Shown here: in pieces, positions 39,301-54,300 of the stretch
How the letters are laid out: each line of letters starts with the position of its first letter
Position numbering within the stretch: the first letter of the stretch is position 1
From: Liolophura sinensis
Taxonomy: Eukaryota > Mollusca > Polyplacophora > Chitonida > Chitonidae
Assembly (NCBI RefSeq): GCF_032854445.1
Contig: NC_088298.1
Span: forward strand, 11,273,504 to 11,337,503
Direction of reading: 5' to 3'
Length of the DNA: 64,000 nt
Program-made: the position numbers and the translations under genes
Notes under the pieces: model-generated
Databases searched by the model: none
The model's input: the letters and a program-made list of their open reading frames with translations, nothing else
What the model was told of the DNA's origin: nothing

Positions 39301-42300
39301 AATGTGGTGCCCTCTGAACACTCTAAATGTGGTGCAGTCGGTAAAGTCTGGATGTGTTACCCTCAATACAATCTGAATATGGTGCCCTCTGTACAGTCTG
39401 AATGTGGTGCCCTCAATACAGTCTGAATTATGGTGCCCTCAGTACAGTCTAAATGTGGTACCCTCAATACAATCTGAATGTGGTGCCCTCTGTACAGTCT
39501 GGATGTGGTACCCTCAGTACAGTCTGAACGTGGTGCCCTTGGTAAAGTCTGGATGTGGTACCCTCAGTACAATCTGAATATGGTACCCTCTGTACAGTCT
39601 GAATATGGTGCCCTTAATACAGTCTAAATGTGGTGCCCTTAATACAATCTGAGTTATGGTGCCCTCAGTACTGTCTAAATGTGGTACCCTCAGTACAATC
39701 TGAATGTGGTGCCCCCTGTACAGTCTAAATGTGGTGCCCTCAATACAGTCTGAATACGGTGCCCTCAATACAATCTGAATGTGGTGCTCTCTATAGTCTG
39801 CGTCAATTTTCTAAGTTAGAGAACATGTAGTCAGTTTGTAAATCAGCTCCTTTTTTTTACCCCCCACAGCGCTGTGCCTGGTGATAAGAATGAGAGAGTT
39901 CCTAGCTTGCCAAGCATTCAGAGGGAGGCTATCCATGTTTTGCAAACAATGCAACATTTTTCCAACAGAGTTTTGCAGATCTTGCGACGAGAAAATTTGC
40001 ATGACAGTGCGATAAATTTGCAGAAGTTTGCAGGCATTGTTACCCCTCAGGTAATCTTTGAATTAAAAAATTTAAGTTAAATTATTTTTTATTTATCAGT
40101 TCTCCTTATCTATTAATATCACATTGATCATGCAGAAACAAACAGAACAATACATTTTAAAGCAAAAGACAGCACCTGGCTAGTGTTTATGTCCACTGAC
40201 AGACAGCCATTCTATCTTAAACTGGCATTTAATATTTTTTTAGATTTTTTTCAAGCCAGTAAAAGTTTAGTGAAGTTTCATCTTGACACAGCTTCAGCAT
40301 GTCTCCATTATGGAGAGAAAGGTGACATCACATTTGCTCTAGCTCTCTAATGTCGAAGGTATTTTCCATATAATAGTCTAAGCAATAGCCTATAGCAGAT
40401 ATAAGTTGCAAACTTTGGCAATGAAGGCCCAGTTGAGTGATAAATATAGCTGTCTTGCAAATTGGACATACTGGAAGGATTATTCTTCCACGGCTTGAAG
40501 TGTTGACACAGTAGGCCTACTATATACATTTACAAGGAACTTCTGTGACACTGTTTAAAGAGCCTAGCAGCAGATGCACTACTGAGGTATTCCTGGTTCA
40601 GGTCGGAGACTCCTGAGGGGTTGTGCTGGTGATTTACAGTAGGATTGTTGTAAACAGATTCATCCTCAATTTGGAAACCAATGGAAATAATGGAAAGCAG
40701 TGCTGATATAGAAAGCACCTCGGCTTGAACACTAATTTTACTGTATTTTATAAAAGAAAATAGAAAAAACTTTCCTTGTATGAGAGAAAGACGAGGGAAC
40801 AAAATTTAAATTCCTGAGTTGTACTAAATTCAGAGAAAAAAATTATATTATAAGATTTGAATAATTAATAATTGTTGAGATGCTGTCTTCTCATTCCCTT
40901 TAACCTTTGGCATCCCTAATGAATTTGCACTGACTCTGATATTTGTTATTTAGAAACTGATGACTTAGCGCTAAAATGGACAACAAAAAATATATTTTGG
41001 GAGATGAACGCAAGTTGTGCTGACACGCTACTGTCTGATATAATTTGTAATACCATCATTGAATATTACAGGGTTTGTAGTTCAACTGATTTAATGTCTG
41101 TGGTGGTCCGTAAAAGATACAGATGTGCCCCACAAGACAGTGGTTCTGTGTTATCATATGTCACTTCATGGAGTGAATGGGTAAAAGCTACGTCCTAGCT
41201 TATGCCGCACAATCTGATAGCAACGTGTTTGATTGGATAAAATTTTCAAGATGGCTGCCTTGACTGACACCAACCATTTGTTCAGAATTGTGATTTTGTT
41301 CTACATGTTATTCCATGAAATCTCATTGGAATAATAATGTATGATACTGTTTAGAAAACTTTGAGTTTGCTGCGTTTGATTGAAATGTGGTTCAGCAGGG
41401 CATTGCCTTATTCTTTGCTGATAAATTTGGATGATGGTAATATTGATTGGAATAGCTTTATTTTAATTATTATATTTTTAATTCTTTTCCTTTATAATAA
41501 GCTTGTCTTTGTTTATAATCTTCGGTTTGCCCTCTCGGAGTATTTATTTTAACTCCAATATACTGTCACCTTTGTACATGCAGTTCTGTAGGGTGAAATG
41601 TGTCTATTTGTGGCAGTTAATTATGTATTTAGAAGAATTTGAAGATGTACGCCTGAAACACAAAGCAAAATGCATCAAACTAACGAAATTAAAGTTTTTG
41701 TTGTAGCTGAATAATGTAATAAATATTGAAAAATTCTTTGTTCACTTAAAGGAAAAGAAAATTTAAATATCAATGAAATACCATTGAAAAGAGTACGCAT
41801 TTCCTCGCAGGTGCATGCCATAAAAATTCTAATATGTACCTCAAGTTGATAAATTATAAATGAAGTCAGTGCCAAAAACCACTGTGTGCATCTCCATTTC
41901 GTCTAAGAACTAGTCCTAAAGTCTTCTGTGTTAGGAGGAGAATTGCCATCGAAAACTGCCGAAGCGCAGTGTGTACATTTCCGGTAGAACTCTTCTTCCC
42001 AGAAGGTAGCTAACAGTACAGTTCGTTTTCTGCTTGACAATCGGGAAACCAGAATATTGGACGTAGGTTCCGTGTTTACATGAACAAGCCGGCAGTTTTA
42101 ACAACTCTCATTGGCTGAGAGGCAACACACCCCCAGCATAAATTACAAGGTGTTCAAGATGGAGGACTCGGTGGACTCAGCGATGTATGCCAGCTTTGCT
42201 GTTTTCAAACTTTACGTGCATGGCGAGGAAAAATGGCAAAATTATGCAGCAGGCACCACCAGATAGAAAAAGATGTGCTCTTTGCAGCCTATAGGGTTAT

Positions 42301-45300
42301 GTTTTTAAATTTTCTTCTCCTTTAAAGTGAATCTTTTGCATGATCCCATGTTCACAAAATTTTTTAAATCAAACTTATCTTTTACATTAATCCCTCAGTT
42401 TGCCTTACGGCAATGTTTTCTACACATCATAATTTCTTATAAATTTATTTTCACAAAAGTCTGATGAAAAGCGACTTCTGAAAACCTGACAACATGTCCC
42501 AATTTAGAAACAGTGACTATTGACCAATGAGCTGGTGAGGTCATCACCTTTAGAATCAGATCTGGCTGACATTACATCAGGAGGTATGTCAACTGTGTGA
42601 ATAAGGAGGTGTGCTGGTACAGGCGTCCTCATCCCTGCAAGCCTGGCCACAAGCTGTGTGAAAGTGAACTGTTCCAGAGTAGAGCATGGAATATTAGTGA
42701 ACTGAGGGGCCTCCGTGGCTCGGTTAGCACGCTAGGGCAGCGTAATGATCCAGGAGCCTCTCACCAATGCGATCATTGTGAGTTCAAGTCCAGCTGATGC
42801 TGGCTTCCTCTTTGGTTGTAAGTGGGAAGGTCTTGCCAGCAACCTGCGGATGGCTGTGGGTTTCCCACCGTGCTCTGCTCGGTTTCCACCCACCATAATG
42901 CTGGCCACCGTCATATAAGTGAAATATTCTTGAGTACGGTGTAAAACACCAATCAAATAAATAAATAAATAAATAAATAAATTAATGAACTAAAAGTGTA
43001 CATGTACCTGAAAGTGTCAAATTTATTTTGAATTGTCAAACATATTTATGTTGTTTTTTTGTTGTTGTTGTTTTTTCAGTTGTCCTCAAATCCTCAAAAG
43101 ATTCTCCCTCAGATGTCTGTAAAAGTCGCAGATTGTAAGATTTTGCTAATAAGAAAATCAGTTATAGTATTATGTATCACCATTTCTCTAATACTAATTA
43201 GAAGTATGTCATACCTAGGGTTGGGGTGACTGAGGTGGTTAGCGTGCCAGCATAGCGCAGTTACCCACAAGCCCGTTTTCCTCCCACCATAATCCTGGGT
43301 GCCATAAGTCAAATATTCTTTAGAACAGTATAAAACACCAATCATGTAAATGAATATATTATATTTGGTGATCAAAAAAAGTCCCAGGGTAGCAAAAATT
43401 TATTAGGTCAAGCTTGGTAGCTGTCTTGTAGCATAATGACCCAGGAGCCTCTCACCAATGGGGTTGCTGTGAGTTCAAGTCCAGTTCATGCTGGCTTCCT
43501 GTCCGGCCGTAAGTGGGAAGGTCTCTAAGCAACCTGTGGAATGTTGTGGGTTTTCCCGGTTTCCACCCACCATAATGCTGGCCACCGTCATTAAAGAGAA
43601 ATATTCTTGAATACGATGTAAAACATCAAATAAATAAATAAATAAATAAAGTATATTGATGTAGTACTAGAATTGGGTAAAACATCATGAAACGGTGTTT
43701 GTACATGCACTGCACTTCTAGCGACACATTTTGCTTGATTCTGATTGATTCATCCATCTTATAGGGCAACTTAAGAGTTTTTAAGAGAAGTCTGATTAAT
43801 TTCTTTTCAGAAAAACTTAACTGATGGTATCAACAGTATCATTTTACGGTCTATATGTGCTTCTGAACTTTGCCTGATGATGATGTGTCGTGAAGGTCGC
43901 ATAAAAATGACAGTGTTTCCTGTAACTTATATGGCTGATATTGGATGTAACTTGTTTATTTATTTATTTAATTCATTTATTTTATTTTTTTTTTTTCAGT
44001 TGCAGATGGTGTAGCAAAAGTGTTGTCACAAGCATTCGTGTCAATGCGATTAAGAATTGACATCCCGGAAGTTGACATGGGACCAGCCACAAATGTCAAA
44101 GCTCTGACGGTAGCTATAACTATTATCACAAAATTATTTATTTTTCAACTTTTACCAACCGTTCTTGATGTGGTTTGGGCATATACCGCCGTTAGTTTTA
44201 GTAAACAATTCTTGATCCATTGAACGAGACACATAGACAATGGGACGGTGGCATATTTTAGAATCCTGTGAGGTGGTGCTAGTGTGAAGGATCTTGGATT
44301 GTACCACATGGTAGCGCATTGTCCACAATGTTACCATGTATCAGTTTCTATTGTAACACAATACTGTTTTTAATGTGACACCGTCATTTTCTTGTTGTTC
44401 GTCAGTGAGGCCAAGTGTTCTTGCATGCCGTCTTACCTGAGGCAAAATTTGAAAGGACAAAAGACTTCTGTTTCCGTACTATTCTCTGAAAATAACGACA
44501 GCGGTTTTAATACATTGCGATTTTGTTTACAATGTAGGAAAGCAATTCTCGATCCTTATCGTTTAACCCAGCTTTAAGACGTAAAAGGCTTCACACTCTA
44601 GGAGGCCTTTAAGTCTAAGATCGCTTTGTGATCTCGGTGGCAAGTCCCTACTCCCGAGTGTTTGGCAGGTCTCAATTGTTGTCCCGGGGTCAGGGCCTTA
44701 TTCCCGAGTGTTTGACAGGTCCCCATTTTTGTCCCAGGGTCAAGGCCCTGCTCCTGAGTGTTTGACAGGTCTCCATTGTTGTCCCAGGTTCAGGGCCCTG
44801 CTCCTGAGTGTTTGACAGGTCACCATTGTTGTCCCAGGGTCAGGGCCCTGCTCCCAAATGTTTGACAGGTCCCCATTGTTGTACAGGGGTCAGAGCCTTA
44901 CTCCTGAGTGTTTGACATGTCCCCATTGTTGTCCCAGGGTCAGGGCCCTGCTCCAGAGTGTTTGACAGGTCCCCATAGTTGTGTTGTTGTGTTCTGAAAT
45001 TGGCAAACTCTGTTGACCTACAAGTCTGGCATATTCTAAAGGTCACCTTATATTATGTGCAATAAGGCATCTTGAAATTTCAACTGGGTATCAGGCCTCG
45101 GGATCGCAAAGCAGTCTTAGGCTTAAGTCAAAACTCTAAAATTGTTATTTCTGATGTGAAAAAGGCAAAATATTGCTTGACAGCTTTAATTCCAGGTACT
45201 GAATTAATGTAAAACAAATGTCAGCTAAAATAATGGAAAGAAACATGACAAATTTAATGACTAAAATTTTGACTCAAATCTAAAATCGCTTTGTGGTCCC

Positions 45301-48300
45301 GAGGCCTGGCTTCCCACTGGTCCTTGAAATTCGTGCAAGTACTTGAATTGTGTTTAAAGTTTTTCAAGATCTTTAAAGTACTTGAATTGTGTTGAAACTT
45401 TTACAAGATCTTGAAAGTACATTGTACTTGAGTTGTGTTGAAAGTTATAGAAAATCTCGAAAGTACTTGAATTGTGTTGAAAGTTTTTCAAGATCTTGAA
45501 AGTACATTGTACTTGAATTGTGTTGAAAGTTTTTCAAGATCTTGAAAGTACTTGAATTGTGTCAAAAGTTTCTCCAGGTCTTGAATGTACATGAATTGTG
45601 TTGAATTTTTTCAAGATCTTGAAAGTACTTGAACTGTGTTGAAAGCTTTTCAAGATCTTGAAAGTACATTTGGTTTGAATTGTGTTGAAAGTTTTTCAAG
45701 GTCTTGAAAGTATTTGTATAAGTGTTCATTTTGGGTAAGCAAACTCTCAACTATTTTCTAAAATGGCTGACAAAAACGCTACCAACTGGTATCTATTAAT
45801 CTCGACTTGAAGGTTTGTATTTGAAATGGAAGGCTCTTGAAAGTGGTGGAAAAAGTTGAATGTTACGTCTTTGAAGGTCATTGAAAGACATTCTTTTCAT
45901 GAGTGTAAGCTGTGAATATTAGGTCTTTGAACTTCGTTGAGATTCTGTTTTCTCCGAGTGGAAACTATGGGGTAAAATGGTTTACGAGATAACAGACCCT
46001 CAGGTGTTCAGAACAGATTAAGATTTATAAAGTGTGGATAAAAGTTTGTTTGAATGGAGTTTTACGCTGCACTCAAGACTATATCACTATGTATGATGGG
46101 AGGCAAAGCCTGAAGGAAACCCACAACCATCTGCAGGTTGCTGGCAGACCTTCTCATGTACAACCTGAGAGGAAGTCAGCATGAGCAGTCACATTAGTAA
46201 GAGGTACCTGGGTGTTGAGCTGCGTTGGTATGCTAACCATTACGCCACGGAAGCCCCAGTGATAAATGGTGAGACCAACACATGTGAAAAAACTTTACAG
46301 AAATTAACTCTGAATGGTTGAATAACTTCTGGTCCATTGGTCAGAAGTGTATGAGAGTTAATCCAGGCTTTAGTTTTTACTACCCGTTGTCCTCAGAAAC
46401 GTTTAAGTATTTTTTTTTTTAGTCTTTACTAATGTTAAAAGTGGTACTAAGTCCTAATACCCCTGAACAACTGGACCCTGGGAGTTTTTTTTGATGAGTA
46501 TGCAGACTTTTCCTAGAAGAGAATTAAGATAACAAAAAAAACTCTGGTTTGTCTGATGGTTAAAATTCATAACATGGCGGCGCTATGTCATTCATTCATT
46601 CATGATTGCAATAATCATTCATTCATGATTGCCATAATCATTCATGCATTCATGATTGCTATAATCATTCATTCATGATTGCCATAATCATTCATGCATT
46701 CATGATTGCCATAATCATTCATTCATGATTGCCATAATCATTCATGCATTCATGATTGCTATAATCATTCATTCATGATTGCCATAATCATTCATGCATT
46801 CATGATTGCCATATTCATTCTTTCATGATTGCCATAATCATTCATTATGTCTTTTAACTGATCCTTATTTGGAGGCAAGGACTGTGTTACTTTGTGTTGT
46901 TCTTGCTTGTGGGCTGTAATGGATAGAGCTATGAATTATGTGACATTTTATGTTGTTCTGGACACTGATTTTGGCTGATGTCTCTGGACAAAATTGATCT
47001 CTGAAACTTTCTTTATGGAGAGTCTGTGAGTTCTGAAACATGGATTACAGCACTTTTCACTCGAATCAGAGTACCAGGTGTCTTTCGACAGAGTGTAGAA
47101 TGGATAGGTTCTGATGGTTTGTTGTGGAGAGGAGATCAGTGGGTATGTGGCATGACTCGATCTTAAACAGGGAGTATGTGAAGTACATATTCATTTACCA
47201 TTATGTCCTGTGATATTTGTTATTACATCAAGTAGGCGTGTAGTATCCGAACATTTTAACCTCGTCTTCATGTTCTTAAAGTGAAAGACAGCACTTGACT
47301 GGTGTTTTATGTCCACTACAAGACTACCATTCAAAGTATCTTAAACCGTCAGTTAATATTTTTTTAGATTTTTTTCAATGTAGTAACAGTTTTGTGAAAC
47401 TTTGTCTTGACACAGCTTTGGCATGTCTTTATTATCGAGAGCAAGGTGACGTCACATTTACTCTGGCTGTCTAACGTCGAAGGTGTTTTCGGCTTAATAG
47501 TCTTTGCATTCGCCTATGGCAGATAAAAGTTGTGGACTTCGGTGATGAAGGCCCAAGTGATAGATATGGTTTTCTTGGAAATTGGACATTCTGGAAGGAT
47601 ATTTCGTCCACTCTTGAACTGCTGATATTGTAGGCGTACTAAATCATTTACAAGGTACTACTAGGTATTTACAAGGTATTCCTAGCTCAGGTCGCAGCCT
47701 CCGGAGGGGTTGTGCTGCTGATTTTGACCTTTATAAAATATTTACAAAAATAGGATAGGATTTATCGTTCAACTAGATTCATGCTCAAGTCTGAAACAGA
47801 TGGAAACAAATCAGCAATGAGGCTGATCTACGTGTAGGCATTCGACTGTCGCTGGATTTTATGCTTCAGTTTTGTAGCGGTGACTTCTAAGATCAAAGCA
47901 GCGCTGACCTTACGTGGACGTCAGAGAAAGCACCTCAGCTTGAACACTTATTTTACTGTATTTTATAAAAGAAAACAGAAAAAACTTCCCTTGTATGCAA
48001 GTTTGACGGAGGAGCAATATTTTAATTCTTCAGTTATTATAAATTCAGAGAAAAAAAATTACATCATAAAATTTAATTAATTTTAAAATTTGTCCATTGA
48101 GATATCTTGTCAGTCTCATACCCCTTTGGCATCTTTAATGAATTTTGCACAGATTCTGATATTTGTTATGTAGAAACTGCTGACTAAACGCTAAAATGAA
48201 AGACAAAAAAATGTATTTGGGAAGATGAATGCAGTTTGGGCTGAAGTGGTATGCTACTGTCTGACATAATTTGTAATACTTTCATTAAATATTACAAGGC

Positions 48301-51300
48301 TTGTAATTCAACTGGTTTTATATCTGTGTTGATTCATGTGAATGAGTCAGACCTGCCCCACAACACTTTTTGAAATTTCCCTTTGGACACACGTAACTAA
48401 ATCATTGTGAACGATCTCAAAATGTTGTGTTATGCAGTAGTTCTATATTATCATATGTCACTTCATGGAGTGAATGGGTAAAGGCTACATCACAGCTTTA
48501 AGCCGCACAATCTGATTGGATAAAATTCTCAAGATGGCTGCCTCAGCTGACACCAGCATTTTGTGCAGTATTATAATTTTGTTCTACATCTTATTCCGTG
48601 AAATCTCATAAGAATAATAAAGTATGATACTTTTTATAAAGCTTGAGTATTCTTCTTTCAATTGGAATACGATTTAGCCAAGTGCTGTTTTGTCCTTTAA
48701 CTTGATTTAGCCAAGTGCTGTTTTGTCCTTTAACTTGATTTAACCAAGTGCTGTTTTGTCCTTTAACTTTTCAGATGGAACTTGATAATATTGAGCAAGC
48801 CAAAAGACAAGTCATAGATGTAACATATTCGATGGGAAGGGTTCGCAATCATTTGAAAGGGTCTGGTGTTCGTAAACTTCAGCACGAAATGAGTCTGAAT
48901 GCACAGAAAATGATTTTCAAGGTAGGAATGGAGTCGTCACTTTCATAATTTAGTCCTTAAATATTTTTCTTTTCTTGATTTTTCGGTATAAAGGAAAAGG
49001 ACGTTTGAAATAATTTTTGTATGGTGTGTATTACGGACCACCTATTCATATACATGTATCATTCTTAATAATAATAATAATAACTTGAATGTTCTAAATG
49101 ATGAAGCATCTGTAATAAATTTGTTTTTGCTCAAATTTCATCTGAAATTATTGAATCATTACAATAAGTATTGGTAAAAATTTAGTCTAATATGTAAGTT
49201 TTTTTGCCTTGTTGAAGGATAAGAGTTACATGGAGTTAATGCAGCGTTACAGATGTGTCTGGAGGATGTTTGCTAAAGTGAAGAAAGAAGTAGATGAACT
49301 GTAAGTTCTAGATAGACATCTGTAAACACCATGCATTGCTGAGGATTCCTCTCTTTTTGATGCACTCATGTCCAGCTCACGATGGCTACCTTTCTGGTTG
49401 TTCATGGGAAGGTTTCTCAGCAACGATTGAATGGTCATGGGTTTCCCAGAGCCTGGCTTCCTCCAACCATGCATAATGCTGGCTGCCATTGTATAAGTGA
49501 AATATTCTTGAGCACAAGATAGAACACCAATCAAATAAGTAAATAATCTCTCAATTTATTATAACAATAAAATCGTCTGATTGGTGCTATGATTATTCAT
49601 GTGGAGATAGTATAGTAAATCTTTGCTGTCAAAAACTCTCTGGTGTCATCAGGCCCTTGATTTACCAGGTCTCGTGTTCAAATCCAGCTGACCGGCCTTG
49701 AGAACACAGTTGGTAGAGCGTCGCTTCGGGAGCGGTAGATTAGTATAATGGCTCGGTCGGGCGGCTTACTTGCCTTCGGTAAAACTCTCTGCGTCTCAGT
49801 GAAGCAGCACTAGATAAAAGAGTGGTAGAAATCCATCCTGCAACAAGGAGGCATATTACATGCACTCTAAGGATTCCTTTGTCGTCATATGTCTGAAAAA
49901 TTACCATGTTAAACCCCAAGCACTCGCTTGCTCCCTCGCTCGCTCCCTCACTCACTCACTCACTCACTCACTTCGAACTGTTGCTGCTTCGTCTGTGGTT
50001 TTATATCTGGGGTTTGTCAGATACCTGGTGAAGGTCCATAGTTTACGTTTTGCACTCCATTTTCTTCTGCTCTTATGATTGTCATTTTTATAAGAGAAAA
50101 ATTCTTGAGTACAGAGTTAAATAGAACACCAGTGAAATACAGATAAATAAAGAACTGTTCATGTGCGTAAAATGTACAAAGACACAGCAAAGAACTTTTG
50201 ACTTATAACGTGACAGCTTTCAGATTTATGCTCGGGGGTCACCAGAGTGCCCAGTGGAAACCTTCTGCCTGAAAAGCCTCCTGATGATGTTAAAATGCAT
50301 TTGATTGGTTGTATGCTGACATCCCCTTGGTGCCATGTAAAAGCTGCCAAAGTTGGACAAAGTGGCCAGTTGTGGATTGGGGTAATTTGAACCAGACAGA
50401 TTTGATCCCCTTTATCACCGGGTGCATTGGGCAGTGGAGGGAAGCCTGTATATCCTGAGTCTGAGATGTAACTTCATGTGCAGAATCTAATCCCTTATCC
50501 ACTAACAGCTCTGCGTGAAGTTTGTTCCTGTAAAATTTTGCATCAGTGAAATAATTTTATATTTTAGAAATGAAGATTTTGAAAACATGGCTAAGAAGAA
50601 AGTAGCTGACCGAGAACAGCTGATGGTGACGAAGTTGAAACCAGGATCACAGATGGAAACTACGGTTAGTAAAAATATTGCCTATTGGATAAAAGCAGAA
50701 GTCCACAAATGATAGACGTACATTCACCCATCTATGGTGGTGTGCACATTGATTGGTGCTATGTCGTATTCATTGGGGTGTCTCTTAGTATGGTCAAACT
50801 TGTCCCAATGCATTCTGGTATAATTGTACAGGAAAATGACTGAACATGAGCAGAGATGTCATGATAAAACTCAATGCAGATTGCACCAGCTTAAGATTTT
50901 AAAACCAGTAGCCTTGGTACGATCTCATTTGGAGGTGGGGCGGGAGTGGTGAGGGGATGGGGGATTCGTGACCTAGGTGATTAGAATGCAAGCACGGCGT
51001 AATGACCCAGGAGCCTCTCATCAATGCAGTTGCTGTGAATTTAAGTCCAGCTCTTACTGGATTCCTCTCTGGCTGTACGTGGGTCTGGGAAGGTCTGCCA
51101 GCAGCCTACTCTGTCTGGTTTTCTCCAGCCATGATGCTGGCTGCCGTTGTCTCAGTGAAATATTCCTGAGTACGGTGTAAAACACCAGATAAGCAAATAA
51201 ATAAAAAAAATACCTTGTTGTCGCTCAGCATAAGAGGAATGGACCAAGCATCATGTCTTTGGCATGGTGCTTCAGTGAGGCAGCACCATAAATTTGTCCC

Positions 51301-54300
51301 CATTGGGTCCATTCTGCTACAGTGAGAGGATATATGCCTGATAGAATGATGAAAGTGAGATTAAACCACAGTCTAACAAGGAAACAAAGGTTAAAATACG
51401 GTCGAAGTATTCATTTAATTATGAGCAAGATATCACACAGCTCCCAGGCCATTTAATTTGTTGTGCATTTGCTTTCGCATTTCCTGTTGATTGTCTAGTT
51501 TTGCAAATGATAGGCAAAGTGATTAGGTAATACTCAAGTACTGCAGTTTCTTTGTTAATTTATTTGAATAAATTATTATTTGAATAATAGTTGTGTAGTA
51601 TACTGTTCTCAACAATTTTTCAGCACTACCAGATTGGTGTTTTAACACAATTTTTGAGAAGCAGTCCTGATTAAACCATAGTGAACCATTCACCTTTGCT
51701 TTAAACCAAACCCACAAACTATTGAGCCAATCTTGACCTCTTGAATCAAAATTAGAAATGTTAATTAAATGTTCTCTTTTATACTACATAAGTTACTAGA
51801 GAAAACGTCTATAAGCAAGTGTTGGGAGAAATTTGAAGCCCTTGGATCATAGAAGTGTATTATATTGAGGTTTTATGTTTGAAGTAATGAATCAAAATCG
51901 GTTTTTGGAATCCGTCTGATGCCTTCATGTATTAACTACATGTATACCTGCTGACTTACAATGAATAAATGATTTGGCCTATGGATTAAACCCCACATCG
52001 ATGATATTTCAGCCTTGCTGAAATATGCAGACTTAGAGCTGCAGCCAAATTAACTACACCTGGATTTGAACTCGTGATCCCCTTGGTAAGAGCTCTTTGT
52101 AGGCTATTTGGCTGCAGTGAGAATTTTACTGAGACAAAGGTGAACCGAGCGAAGAGAACAGTGTAAGAATTCCAGTTACATATTCACCACTTTGAACTGA
52201 CATGGTGTCCATGAAAACCGTGGGTACACATGTGTAGTAATGCAGTAATGGTATTAATTTATTTGTTTTTTTTCCGAAGACACAGTATGGTATAAGTGAT
52301 CTCTTCTTGAGTGTGGAGACCATGCGAAGAAACCTGAGTATCCTAGACCAGGCATATAGGGAACAGAAAATATCAAGGAATCTCTATTCTGTGAGTATTT
52401 ACATGTATCTGTCATTTTGGAATCGTAGACATACAATGAAACTGCTGTGAATGTATTGCTCTGAGTTGTTGTAAGCCCTCTCAGCGAAGTTAAGGGAAGG
52501 TATACTGGAATCTCCCCGTCTGACCGTCTGTTCGTCCCTCCGTGGACACGATTTTGTCCATTCATCCCAAACTACTGTGCCCATTTCAATGAAACTTACC
52601 ACATATCTTGCCTATCATCTGAACTTTTGCATGCTTAAGTTTAATGGTAATTGGATAATTATTTTCATAATAATTTTCATTTTCTTAATTACCTCCATTT
52701 TTTTTAATTACCTCCATGTAGCACTTTGCGTAATTGTGCTTTTCCATGTATTCATGTTTTGTCATTGCAACACTTCCTAAAGCACTGGACCTATTTTCAT
52801 GAAACTTAGCATACATCTTCCGATCATGTAAACTTCTACTTGCATAAGTTACAATCAGATAATTATGAAAATAATTACTCCTGTTTAGGTTCTAAGTTCA
52901 GTAATGGATTTTCGTGTACGCTGTATTCTCTTCTGATTGAGATGTGTCATTAGTGTATATTGGGGCCTCCATGGCTCAGTTGGTTAGCGCGCTAAGCGCA
53001 GCGTAATGACCCAGGTGCCTCTCATCAATGCGGTCGCTGTGAGTTCAAGTCCAGCTCAGACTGGCTACCTCTCCGGCCCTACGTGGGAAGGTCTGCTAGC
53101 AACCTGCGGATGGTCGTGGGTTTCTCCCGGACTCCCTCCCACCATAGTGCTGGTGGCTGTCATATAAGTGAAATGTTCTTGTGTACGGCGTAAAACACCA
53201 ATCAAATAAATAAATAAATAATGAGTGTATGTTCATGAAAGGCCCATGAAGTAGTCTAGATGAAGCCAGACTAAGCAACATGACAACTTGTCATTTGTTT
53301 ATAAGGTAATTTTCTTTTTGGAAATGTTGAGGGATGGAAGCATACATGTAGGGTTAGCCAGGGGGGGTGTCTCAGTGTCTTTGAGACACCAAACTCTGAT
53401 AATCTTAACGTGAGAGAGATATGCATGTAAGTAGTAGGCCTAAGACAACATAATTCTGTAAGGCTTATTTCACATTTCACAAATATTTATTTATTTGATT
53501 GGTGTTTTACGCCGTACTCAAGAACATATCACTTATATGACGGGGGCTAGCATTATGGTGGGTGGAAACCGGGCAGAGCCCGAGGGAAACCCACGACCAT
53601 CCACAGGTTGCTGGGAGGCCTTCCCACGTACGTCCGGAGAGGAACCCAGCATGAGCTGGACTTGAACTCACAGCGACTGCATTGGTGAGAGACTGCTGGG
53701 TCATCACGCTGCGATATTTCACAAATACATTAGACAGGCATTCTTACGTTGTTTTCATGTATTAAAAAATGGAATTGTATATAATGTTTGTACTTGTTTA
53801 AAGGAGAAGAAAACATAAAAATGATGCCAAAATCAGATGTAAGAGCGTCAAAACTTATTTGCAAATATGATCTTTAATATTTTTCTGGATTTTTTTTCAA
53901 GAGAAAAGGGTATTTGAAAATATTTTTATATGGTGAGTATTTGGGACAAACTTTTGGTATTTATCGTTGTTGCATAATAATGTTCTAAATAAGGATGCGA
54001 CGAATATTGAAGATCACATTTAGGAATAACTTTTCACTCTCTTTCATCTGAACTTTATGTCATTTTTATGTTTTCTCCACCTTTAAGTATCATATCTATA
54101 ATATTATAATTTGCTGTGTTTTGTCCAGTTTGCATTTGATATTCTTCATCATGGCATGGACCTACCAGAAAAGAAGATTCAGTACTTGCTGGAGAAATAT
54201 GTGTATTACCGCCGGTTTAATGACATACTTGGTGAGTTGATAGGTATATGTATATGTAGAAACCATGAGCAGGATTGAAACAGATACCTGTGGTAACACT

